Shown here: piece by piece, positions 1 to 5,371 of the stretch | Position numbering within the stretch: position 1 is the stretch's first letter | Layout: every line of letters starts with the position of its first letter | NCBI GenBank assembly: GCA_039797965.1 | Contig: JBDKGX010000121.1 | Coordinates: 1 to 7,324 of the forward strand | Origin: Thiofilum sp039797965 | Lineage (GTDB): Bacteria; Pseudomonadota; Gammaproteobacteria; Thiotrichales; Thiotrichaceae | Reading direction: 5' to 3' | Length of the DNA: 7,324 bases | Translations under genes and position numbers: made by a program | The notes under the pieces: model-generated | What the model saw: the letters and a program-made list of their open reading frames with translations, nothing else | Told to the model about the DNA's origin: nothing | Databases searched by the model: none

Positions 1-330
1 ATGTTATATATCGATGCATGGTTAGATCGTTCTGATCCTTATATCCGTATTATTGACCGCGATTCAGGTGATGTCATTACTCAATTTGAAGGTGATGAGG
101 TTAAGGAGTGTTTAGAGCGTGGCGACATCTGTCTACAAGAGTTATGTTGCAGTACTCCAAGAGCGCAACATGAATTAGTGAAGCATCTGCTATTAACCCG
201 TTGTGGTAAATCACTCATGGAGCAAATTAATACTTGTACCAAACAATGCCAGTATTATGGTCGTCGTGCAGCCGCGCTTATGATTTTGCCTAGTCATGTA
301 CTACCATTACTATTACTGCCGCCGCAATAG
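1..330 (+). CDS. Small cysteine-rich protein of unknown function
   Basis: An open frame of 109 residues beginning with ATG at the first base of the window and ending in TAG. Because the window starts here, no ribosome binding site can be seen and the real start could lie further upstream. I do not recognise the family. The N-terminal third looks like alternating beta-strands with acidic turns (IDAWLDRSDPYIRIIDRDSG). Seven cysteines follow at residues 37, 44, 49, 50, 68, 79 and 83, without the regular CxxC pairs expected of a zinc ribbon or ferredoxin. The tail (residues 91-109) is hydrophobic and proline-rich and is too short and broken to be a clear membrane anchor. No signal peptide is visible, so a cytoplasmic location is likely. 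Its stop is 163 bases before the next plausible start at 494, so a link with the downstream cluster is not shown. Confidence 0.6.
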   Translation: MLYIDAWLDRSDPYIRIIDRDSGDVITQFEGDEVKECLERGDICLQELCCSTPRAQHELVKHLLLTRCGKSLMEQINTCTKQCQYYGRRAAALMILPSHVLPLLLLPPQ

Positions 331-363
331 AAGCACCTGCCGCATGTCTTAAAAACTGCCAAT

Positions 364-392
364 TTAATACTGGTATTGATAGAATTTATAAA
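364..392 (+). promoter_or_regulatory. Weak candidate promoter upstream of the coiled-coil/OmpA/GTPase cluster
   Basis: In the 163-base gap after the first gene, TTAATA (364-369) and TATAAA (387-392) are separated by 17 bases and resemble sigma70 -35 and -10 boxes, the first matching 4 of 6 positions. The surrounding sequence is AT-rich, so chance matches are easy. A TTGATA at 376-381 has no good -10 partner. I see no terminator for the first gene and no RNA gene in 331-493. Confidence 0.25.
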
Positions 393-482
393 TATAAGCT
401 AAGCCACAGCAGATAACACAGGGGATTGCATCTTACTTATGCGTACCTGCTGGCCTACTAGCTAAAATAATAATATCGAGTG

Positions 483-496
483 AAGGAATTGGTATG
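483..496 (+). promoter_or_regulatory. Shine-Dalgarno and ATG marking the original start of the coiled-coil gene
   Basis: AAGGA at 483-487 is followed by a 6-base spacer and ATG at 494-496, an ideal initiation site. The downstream in-frame ATG at 617, by contrast, has no purine-rich sequence in the preceding 15 bases. This decides that the ancestral start of the coiled-coil gene was at 494, even though its frame is now blocked at 551. Confidence 0.65.
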
Positions 497-616
497 AGCA
501 CGATTGAAGCAGCAGCGCCTGTATCTAAAGCAACACTTGACCCCATGAAATAAGCTGTACGCTCTACTCGTCATCCTGATACCACAGTATCAGGCATTAC
601 TGATCAAAACTTAGAT
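494..616 (+). pseudogene. N-terminal part of the coiled-coil gene, cut by an in-frame TAA
   Basis: Starting at the ATG with the good Shine-Dalgarno, the frame encodes 19 residues (MSTIEAAAPVSKATLDPMK) and then meets TAA at 551-553. The same frame continues open with protein-like sequence (AVRSTRHPDTTVSGITDQNL, then D) into ATG 617, exactly 41 codons after the start. A single change such as CAA to TAA would explain the interruption and would restore a 194-residue product. It could be a genuine loss-of-function or N-terminally shortening mutation, a sequencing error, or a short upstream reading frame that controls re-initiation. TAA also ends gltX and the GTPase gene in this window, so codon reassignment is unlikely. 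Confidence 0.6.
575..594 (+). repeat. Perfect 8-bp inverted repeat (hairpin) before the internal start
   Basis: CCTGATAC (575-582) and GTATCAGG (587-594) are exact reverse complements around a four-base CACA loop. The hairpin lies 21 bases after the in-frame TAA and 22 bases before the internal ATG at 617. There is no U-tract, so it is not an intrinsic terminator. It falls within formerly coding sequence, so it may be accidental, or it may affect re-initiation on the shortened gene. Confidence 0.45.
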
Positions 617-1078
617 ATGGTACGTAATATCTTATTTGGCGAGCAGGTTAGAGAAAATGAAAAGCGCCAAGCCGCTTTAGAGCGTTTTGTACGAGTTTCG
701 ATTAATGCATGGTCAGAAGATACGCAAAAAAAGTTTGATCATTTGCAGCGAGAATTACAAATTCTCAAAGAATTACTTCAAGATGAAACTAAGGCTAGAA
801 GAGAAGATACCCAAGCCGCTAAAAATCGGTTAGATGATTTAAATCGTCAAACCCTTGAGTTAGAAAAGAAACAGCGCTTAGGTCAGGACGAAACTACCAA
901 GTCCTTACAAATCGAAGTTGAGCGTGTAGAGCAGTTAGTCACCCATACTCGTGACCAATGGCAACAACAATTAACGGAAGCTGTGCAACAATTACGTCAA
1001 GACAAACCTGATCGTAAAGCTTTGGCTGTGATGTTACAGGGTGTGGCTAAACAGTTATATGACGGTGTAAGGGAGTAG
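617..1078 (+). CDS. Coiled-coil protein, first gene of the OmpA/GTPase cluster (probably 5'-truncated)
   Basis: This 153-residue frame from ATG 617 encodes a highly charged protein rich in Glu, Gln, Lys and Arg. Residues about 10-130 show heptad-like spacing typical of a long alpha-helical coiled coil, with no signal peptide or membrane span, so it is probably cytoplasmic. The opening motif NLDMVRNILFGEQ straddles the ATG: its first residues are encoded upstream of 617. This suggests the conserved part begins before the apparent start, and 617 has no ribosome binding site. The likely original start is ATG 494, now separated by TAA at 551. The stop is only 6 bases before the OmpA-domain gene, whose Shine-Dalgarno (AAGGGAG, 1069-1075) overlaps the end of this gene, implying co-transcription and probably coupled translation. 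I recall similar coiled-coil genes beside OmpA/GTPase pairs in other bacteria but could not verify this. A scaffold or adaptor role is inference. Confidence 0.7.
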   Translation: MVRNILFGEQVRENEKRQAALERFVRVSINAWSEDTQKKFDHLQRELQILKELLQDETKARREDTQAAKNRLDDLNRQTLELEKKQRLGQDETTKSLQIEVERVEQLVTHTRDQWQQQLTEAVQQLRQDKPDRKALAVMLQGVAKQLYDGVRE

Positions 1079-1084
1079 TGGCTT

Positions 1085-2890
1085 ATGTCCACTTACTCTT
1101 CTGCTCAGCCTACTGATGCTGAAAAAATTCTAGCTAAAGCGATTCAGCCGAATGATGACAGTCAGGACTTAGAGCGTTTACGACTATTGCTGTTGGGTTC
1201 AGATTATATTGGTTTATTAGCACTGAAAAACCAATTACAAGACGTTAATCAGTATACCGCACGAGTAGCTTCAGTATTAGCTGAGGCTATTAAGTTACGT
1301 TCTACTGAAAATAACAGCGCTCTTAGTCAAGCCTTATTACCGAGTATGGAGGAAGCTATTGAGCGCTTTATCACTAGCGACCCTCAAAAAATGGCGAATG
1401 TGCTTTATCCCGTGATGGGACCTGCTATTCGCAAATCTATTCATGAGACTCTCAATCAGACGCTAGAAACGTTTAATCAGTTACTGGAACAAAGTTTATC
1501 GCCTAAATCACTCAGTTGGCGTTTTGATGCTTGGCGCACAGGGCGTAAGTACTCTGAAGTAGTACTGATGAAAACGCTGGTGTATCAGGTTGAACAAGTG
1601 TTCTTGATTCATCGTGAAACTAGCCTACTGTTAAACCACATTGTTTCTGAAAAGGCTATTGCCAAAGATCCAGATATGGTGAGTAGCATGCTTAGTGCAA
1701 TTCAGGATTTTATGGCCGATTCGTTTACCGATGAAAGCTCACTCAATGCGCTAAGGTTGGGAGATTTAAACGTATTAATCGAGCAAAGTCCTTATGTGGC
1801 TATTGCAGCAGTAGTACGAGGGGTAGCACCCGCTAACTTGCGTTCTTTATTAATTCAAACGCTAGAGACAGTACATCAACGCTTTGAGCCTGTATTAAAG
1901 CATTATGACGGTAATTCCGAAGCTTTTGCTAGTACGCAACCTTTGCTAGCACAATGTTTGCAGGCTCAGCGACAAGGCAAAAACATTCAAAAGAAACGAC
2001 CTTGGCTAGCTTATAGTGTACTAGGTTTAGTGGTGGCAGGACTGAGCTATTGGAGTTACAACGAGTACCTTGAGCGTCAACAGCTACAAGCTAAACAGCA
2101 GTTATGGCAACAAACTTTAGCTGAGTGGAATGCTTTAGAGGGTATTGTTATTTTAGACCATCAAGTTACGGCTAATGGTCATGTGATTAGAGGGCTAAAA
2201 GATCCTTTAGCAACTGATTTTACCAGTACTTTAAGTCCACAGATACGTGAGCAATTTAATCCTACTTTTGAGTGGCAAGCTTATTTATCTACAGAGCCAT
2301 CCCTCACCTTTCAGCGTGTTAAACAGTTTCTCAATCCACCTCAAAGCGTGGAGCTGAATTTAGAGGGGAGTACTTTAAAAGTCAGTGGTACGGCTCCAGT
2401 AGAATGGGTAAAACAATTAAATGGAGCATGGTTATACGGTTTTGGGTTGATTCAACTAGATTTGTCGCAACTGGTACAGGTCAACGCACAGGCGCCCTTA
2501 CAACAAATGATTCAGGCTATTACGCAAACGACTTTTTTCTTTGAGCAGGCGAGTCCTGTACCTATTGCTAGCAGCACAGAGCAACTACCTGCTTTAGCAG
2601 AGCAATTAAAAAAATTAAAAGATTTAGCTACGCAACAGCAATTAGCAGTACAGGTAACGATTATTGGCGGTACTGATTCAAAAGGGGCGCTGGAGTTTAA
2701 TCGTCGATTGGGGTTAGCAAGAGCACAGAGTTTGGTTGATCAATTATTAGGATTGGGTGTACCACAGGATTTATTAGTGGCAGCGGTGTCGGCAACATCT
2801 AGTAGTAATGGGGTTACTGCTGAAGATGGCGTCCAACGCTCAGTTACTTTTAAAGTTGTCCTAGAACGTGTAGCCAAGCCATCAGGCTAG
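1085..2890 (+). CDS. OmpA-family C-terminal domain protein with a large cytoplasmic N-terminus and one internal membrane span
   Basis: A 601-residue protein with no N-terminal signal peptide. Residues 1-300 are mostly helical and hydrophilic, with a distinctive block at about 144-186 (WRFDAWRTGRKYSEVV, VEQVFLIHRET). One membrane span lies at about 307-325 after a basic KKRPW, so residues 1-305 should be cytoplasmic and the rest periplasmic. A short coiled region (328-350) leads to a beta-rich segment at 350-465, possibly BON-like, containing LKVSGTAPVEW. Residues 483-593 form an OmpA C-terminal peptidoglycan-binding domain. It has TD at 530-531 and NRRLGLAR at 539-546. D531 and R546 are 15 residues apart, as for the diaminopimelate-binding Asp/Arg pair known from Acinetobacter OmpA, although the usual His of GHTD is Gly here. 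AAGGGAG lies 9 bases before ATG. With a GTPase gene 15 bases downstream, a cell-wall-anchored membrane platform for that GTPase is plausible. Confidence 0.85.
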   Translation: MSTYSSAQPTDAEKILAKAIQPNDDSQDLERLRLLLLGSDYIGLLALKNQLQDVNQYTARVASVLAEAIKLRSTENNSALSQALLPSMEEAIERFITSDPQKMANVLYPVMGPAIRKSIHETLNQTLETFNQLLEQSLSPKSLSWRFDAWRTGRKYSEVVLMKTLVYQVEQVFLIHRETSLLLNHIVSEKAIAKDPDMVSSMLSAIQDFMADSFTDESSLNALRLGDLNVLIEQSPYVAIAAVVRGVAPANLRSLLIQTLETVHQRFEPVLKHYDGNSEAFASTQPLLAQCLQAQRQGKNIQKKRPWLAYSVLGLVVAGLSYWSYNEYLERQQLQAKQQLWQQTLAEWNALEGIVILDHQVTANGHVIRGLKDPLATDFTSTLSPQIREQFNPTFEWQAYLSTEPSLTFQRVKQFLNPPQSVELNLEGSTLKVSGTAPVEWVKQLNGAWLYGFGLIQLDLSQLVQVNAQAPLQQMIQAITQTTFFFEQASPVPIASSTEQLPALAEQLKKLKDLATQQQLAVQVTIIGGTDSKGALEFNRRLGLARAQSLVDQLLGLGVPQDLLVAAVSATSSSNGVTAEDGVQRSVTFKVVLERVAKPSG

Positions 2891-2905
2891 ATAAGGATAA
2901 GCAAC

Positions 2906-3400
2906 ATGATACAAAAGAAAGTTTGCCTACTAGGGGCATTTGCAGTGGGTAAAACAAGTTTGATTAAACGTTATGTGAGTAGTTTGTATAGCGATAAGTA
3001 CTTAACGACGGTTGGAGTCAAAATCGACAAAAAACAACTGGTGGTGAACGATCAAGCAATCACCCTAATGCTATGGGATGTGGCGGGTGAGGATGATTAT
3101 ACCACTATGAAGCCTACCTATATTCGGGGGGCATCGGGTTGTATTGTAGTCATTGATATGACACGCCTTAACACATTGTATACGGCTTATATGGTTTATG
3201 AGCGTATTCGTGAGCAAGCGGGTGCTATTCCAGTTATTTTTGCTTTAAATAAATGTGATCTAGTAGATCAATGGGCACTAGAGCCTAAACATTTAGAACA
3301 ACTTCAAGCATTACAGATGCCTATCATTAAAACCAGCGCCAAAGAAGGTGTGGGGGTTAACGCCATGTTTCAAAACTTAGCGCAATTGATGCTGGGGTAA
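2906..3400 (+). CDS. Rab/Ras-like small GTPase
   Basis: A 164-residue single-domain GTPase whose numbering runs parallel to Ras. G1/P-loop is GAFAVGKTS (10-18), and the switch I threonines are in TTVGVKID (34-41). G3 is WDVAGED (57-63), G4 is NKCD (115-118), and G5 is TSAKE (143-147). The WDxAG form of G3, the size and the overall order place it with eukaryote-like Rab/Ras/Rho proteins rather than with Era, Der or FeoB. No C-terminal prenylation cysteine is present, so membrane recruitment would need a protein partner. Oddities are Phe at the Ras Gly12 position, Ala at Gly13, and Glu62 where Ras has Gln61, so catalysis or GAP dependence may differ from eukaryotic relatives. AAGGA (2893-2897) lies 8 bases before ATG. 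The OmpA-domain gene ends 15 bases upstream and the HD-GYP gene starts 5 bases downstream, suggesting a common operon and pathway. An MglA-like polarity role is conceivable but unproven. Confidence 0.9.
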   Translation: MIQKKVCLLGAFAVGKTSLIKRYVSSLYSDKYLTTVGVKIDKKQLVVNDQAITLMLWDVAGEDDYTTMKPTYIRGASGCIVVIDMTRLNTLYTAYMVYERIREQAGAIPVIFALNKCDLVDQWALEPKHLEQLQALQMPIIKTSAKEGVGVNAMFQNLAQLMLG

Positions 3401-3405
3401 GAGCT

Positions 3406-4482
3406 ATGACCGTCACAGTTTCGAAAATTCTACCTGCTTTATATCGTTCTCTTGATATGGTGATTTTTATTCACCATGAAACCCAACCGGACTTATATCA
3501 AGTTGTTTCCGATATTCCCGACTGGATGCATTTTTGGTTGAGATTGTGCCAAAAACCAGAGGGCTATGCTTTAACAGAGGTTTTTCAGTATCTGACTTAT
3601 TTTATTCCTGATGCTGAGACACATTGGTCTAATCATAAACATTATCCTCTACGTTCAGGCGTTTGGGTTGAGATTGATGAGTTGCGCCATGAATTAGTAT
3701 TAGAGGCTAGTGCATTATGGGTGGAAGGGCAGCAAGTACTATTTCTTCAGCGTTTAGGTGATGAGTACTATCAAGAAGTCGAACGCTTACAGCTGATGCG
3801 TAATGGTTTATTAGTACGTGAAGAGCTAGAAGCGGAAGTCAGTCGTCGCACTTTGCAAATCAGACAACGTGAAGAAGAAATTGCGTTAAAATTGGTGAGT
3901 TTGACTAGCTTTCGTGATGAAGAAACAGGGGCTCATGTCAGACGTATTGGGTTATATGCAGCAGCTATGGGTAAGGCTTTAGCGTGGGATCAGGAAAAAA
4001 TTGATGATATTCGTATAGCCGCCCCTATGCATGATATTGGCAAAATTGGCATTCCTGATCGGATTTTATTAAAAGCAGGTAAGCTAACGGATGCTGAATT
4101 TAGCATTATGAAGCGACACACTGAAATCGGCGCTAAAATGCTAGAGCACTCTCGTATTTCATCCCTAGACATGGCGGCTGAAATTGCGCTTTGTCATCAT
4201 GAACGCTGGGATGGTTCGGGTTATCCACTAGGGTTATCGGGTGAGGATATTCCACTGGCAGCACGGATTACCACAATTGTGGACGTCTACGATGCGTTGG
4301 TGCACGAGAGAGTCTATAAGTTGGCATTGAGTGAAGAAGAAACCATTGCAATGATGATAGAGCAACGTGGAAAACATTTTGATCCTGATTTGCTTGATTT
4401 ATTTATGAGTTTGTTGCCAGTGATGCGACGAATTCGCTGTCAGGTGCAAGAGATTGACGATTTAATTGTACGTGCTGAATAA
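3406..4482 (+). CDS. HD-GYP domain cyclic-di-GMP phosphodiesterase with a novel N-terminal domain
   Basis: A 358-residue protein. Residues 1-125 form a soluble domain that I cannot assign; it does not look like a receiver domain. Residues about 125-165 are a charged helical linker, probably a coiled coil. Residues 166-340 are an HD-GYP domain, which hydrolyses c-di-GMP to GMP via pGpG. The recognisable ligands are E173, H177, H209-D210, K213, H238, H264-H265 and D293, with GYP at 272-274 and R302/K305 near the end. Their spacing matches, as I recall it, the metal- and substrate-binding set of the structurally characterised PmGH, so the enzyme should be active. No membrane span or signal peptide is seen, so it is cytoplasmic. 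GGGG at 3394-3397 may serve as the ribosome binding site. The GTPase gene ends 5 bases before. Control of this enzyme by that GTPase through the N-terminal domain is inference from gene order. Confidence 0.92.
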   Translation: MTVTVSKILPALYRSLDMVIFIHHETQPDLYQVVSDIPDWMHFWLRLCQKPEGYALTEVFQYLTYFIPDAETHWSNHKHYPLRSGVWVEIDELRHELVLEASALWVEGQQVLFLQRLGDEYYQEVERLQLMRNGLLVREELEAEVSRRTLQIRQREEEIALKLVSLTSFRDEETGAHVRRIGLYAAAMGKALAWDQEKIDDIRIAAPMHDIGKIGIPDRILLKAGKLTDAEFSIMKRHTEIGAKMLEHSRISSLDMAAEIALCHHERWDGSGYPLGLSGEDIPLAARITTIVDVYDALVHERVYKLALSEEETIAMMIEQRGKHFDPDLLDLFMSLLPVMRRIRCQVQEIDDLIVRAE

Positions 4483-4508
4483 AGTACACTGCTTGTTTTA
4501 AGTACTTT
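4481..4508 (+). repeat. Inverted repeat between the HD-GYP and pgpA genes
   Basis: AAAGTAC (4481-4487) and GTACTTT (4502-4508) are perfect 7-base complements around a 14-base loop. The left arm overlaps the HD-GYP stop codon, and the right arm touches the GAGG ribosome binding site of pgpA. There is no U-tract after the right arm, so it is not a standard terminator. It could be an operator, a weak RNA stem affecting pgpA translation, or chance in AT-rich DNA. Confidence 0.35.
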
Positions 4509-4524
4509 GAGGGTAATTATAGTG
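4509..4524 (+). promoter_or_regulatory. Shine-Dalgarno GAGG deciding the GTG start of pgpA
   Basis: GAGG at 4509-4512 is followed by 9 bases and then GTG at 4522-4524. The alternative upstream TTG at 4507 has no purine-rich sequence in front of it and itself overlaps the GAGG. The GTG is therefore the better start. Confidence 0.6.
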
Positions 4525-5013
4525 GCTTCAACCTCTGTTTCCGCTCGTACAGTATTCTATTCACCGATTCATTTGCTAGCTTTTGGGTTTGGGAGTGGTT
4601 TAGCTCCCAAAGCCCCTGGTACTGTTGGTACATTAGCGGCTGTTCCTTTCTATCTCTTGATGCAACCTTTAAGTCTAAGTAGCTATTTAGTCATAGTACT
4701 CATAGCCTTTGCTTTGGGTGTTTGGGTCTGCGGTGAATCTGCTAAGCGCCTAGGCGAGCATGATTATGGAGGTATTGTTTGGGATGAGTTTGTAGGTTTT
4801 TGGATCACTATGATGGCAGCTCCAACTGGATGGGGCTGGATAGTTTTAGGGTTTGTACTCTTTCGACTTTTTGACATTATTAAGCCTTGGCCTATTAAAG
4901 TGGCTGATCAACAGGTACAAGGTGGTTTAGGGATTATGTTGGATGATGTCTTAGCCGGCATCATGGCAGGGTTTTGCTTACAACTAATTGTGTATCTGAG
5001 TACTTTATTGTAG
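4522..5013 (+). CDS. pgpA: Phosphatidylglycerophosphatase A
   Basis: This integral inner-membrane enzyme removes phosphate from phosphatidylglycerophosphate to give phosphatidylglycerol. From GTG 4522 it is 163 residues, close to the usual 160-175 of the family; a longer frame begins at TTG 4507. Signature blocks, numbered from GTG, are GFGSGLAPKAPGTVGTL (22-38), DYGGIVWDEFVGFW (81-94), FRLFDIIKPWPI (114-125) and GGLGIMLDDVLAG (134-146). They contain the conserved acidic residues D81, D88, E89, D118, D141 and D142, among which the metal-binding and catalytic ones should lie. Hydrophobic segments at about 40-70, 92-116 and 143-163 are the membrane spans. In many proteobacteria pgpA follows nusB and thiL; here it follows an HD-GYP gene by 39 bases instead. 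It may be co-transcribed with that cluster. No separate promoter is convincing. Confidence 0.93.
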   Translation: MASTSVSARTVFYSPIHLLAFGFGSGLAPKAPGTVGTLAAVPFYLLMQPLSLSSYLVIVLIAFALGVWVCGESAKRLGEHDYGGIVWDEFVGFWITMMAAPTGWGWIVLGFVLFRLFDIIKPWPIKVADQQVQGGLGIMLDDVLAGIMAGFCLQLIVYLSTLL

Positions 5014-5026
5014 TTAAGTTTAAAGT

Positions 5027-5058
5027 AAAAAGCCCTCTAGGTTTAACCTAGAAGGCTT
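5027..5058. terminator. Hairpin terminator, U-tract on the minus strand, after pgpA
   Basis: The arms AAGCCCTCTAGG (5030-5041) and CCTAGAAGGCTT (5047-5058) pair over 12 positions with one C-A mismatch, around a short T/A loop. On the plus strand the stem is followed by GAAAGG rather than a T run, which is poor for terminating pgpA. On the minus strand the stem is followed directly by five T (complement of A5027-A5031), the classic rho-independent form. It may act in both directions. Confidence 0.7.
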
Positions 5059-5197
5059 GAAAGGAGTGACTTATTTTTATTGGAATTTGTCTAGTTTGGT
5101 AGATATGCTCCTACCTTTATGTCTAGGTGCTTAACCCCTTTAGCCCTAAGAACTGGGCGCAGAATAAGCAATAGCTCATGAATTCGTGCTGAATTTT

Positions 5198-5252
5198 TTG
5201 TTTATATTTTGTTCATGTTTTATGTTGATTCGAACTCTTCATTCGTTTAATT
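5198..5252 (+). promoter_or_regulatory. Candidate gltX promoter region
   Basis: Two overlapping weak sigma70-like arrangements occur. One is TTGTTT (5198-5203), 17 bases, TATGTT (5221-5226). The other is TTGATT (5225-5230), 16 bases, TTAATT (5247-5252). The tract is the most AT-rich part of the interval. Either would give a gltX leader of about 110-140 bases containing the alternative hairpins. Confidence 0.3.
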
Positions 5253-5298
5253 AGAATGCATCTTATCTCGGGCTTTCCTCTTACCATCCAGATATAAC

Positions 5299-5329
5299 CT
5301 AACACTGAACTAGTGGTTAGAGTGTTTAG
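5299..5329 (+). promoter_or_regulatory. Two alternative hairpins in the gltX leader
   Basis: CTAACACT (5299-5306) can pair with AGTGGTTAG (5312-5320) or with the neighbouring near-copy AGTGTTTAG (5321-5329). Each pairing gives eight base pairs with one bulged base. The two 9-base right arms are tandem copies differing at one position, and only one can pair at a time. The element lies 42 bases before the gltX ATG. A switch-like role is inference. Confidence 0.35.
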
Positions 5330-5371
5330 CTGGTAATCTTCAGATCTTGTTTTTCATTCAGGATAGTATTC

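Larger units (their letters stand above)
5059..5371. other. Non-coding interval between pgpA and gltX
   Basis: Most of the 358 bases between the two genes carry no credible protein gene on either strand. The plus strand has only a nine-codon frame (MLLPLCLGA, from ATG 5105). Minus-strand frames are broken by frequent stops. Visible structures are a small hairpin with arms GGTAG (5098-5102) and CTACC (5111-5115), an AT-rich tract at 5190-5225 suited to a promoter, and the gltX leader hairpins at 5299-5329. Together with the minus-strand-oriented terminator at 5027-5058, a minus-strand small RNA is possible, but I see no convincing promoter for it. Confidence 0.5.

Noticed and set aside
407..452. 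CAGCAG and CTGCTG as a hairpin in the first intergenic gap
   Set aside because: Only six pairs with a loop of over 30 bases and no U-tract; too weak to be a terminator or RNA element.
3990..4172. A 60-codon minus-strand open frame inside the HD-GYP gene
   Set aside because: It lies opposite the most conserved part of the HD domain, has no ribosome binding site or family resemblance, and is a shadow of the real gene.
4454..4485. TTGACG near the end of the HD-GYP gene as a pgpA promoter -35 box
   Set aside because: No acceptable -10 box occurs at 16-18 bases; the nearest resemblance, TAAAGT, needs a 20-base spacer.
4507..4521. TTG at 4507 as the start of pgpA
   Set aside because: No Shine-Dalgarno precedes it and it overlaps the GAGG that serves the GTG at 4522; the five extra residues add nothing recognisable.
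5105..5134. Nine-codon frame in the pgpA-gltX interval as a leader peptide
   Set aside because: It has no ribosome binding site at proper distance, no run of Glu codons expected for gltX attenuation, and no linked terminator.
5222..5245. TTCGAAC in the gltX upstream region as a T-loop of a tRNA remnant
   Set aside because: The flanking bases do not form a T-stem on either strand and no acceptor or anticodon arm can be built.
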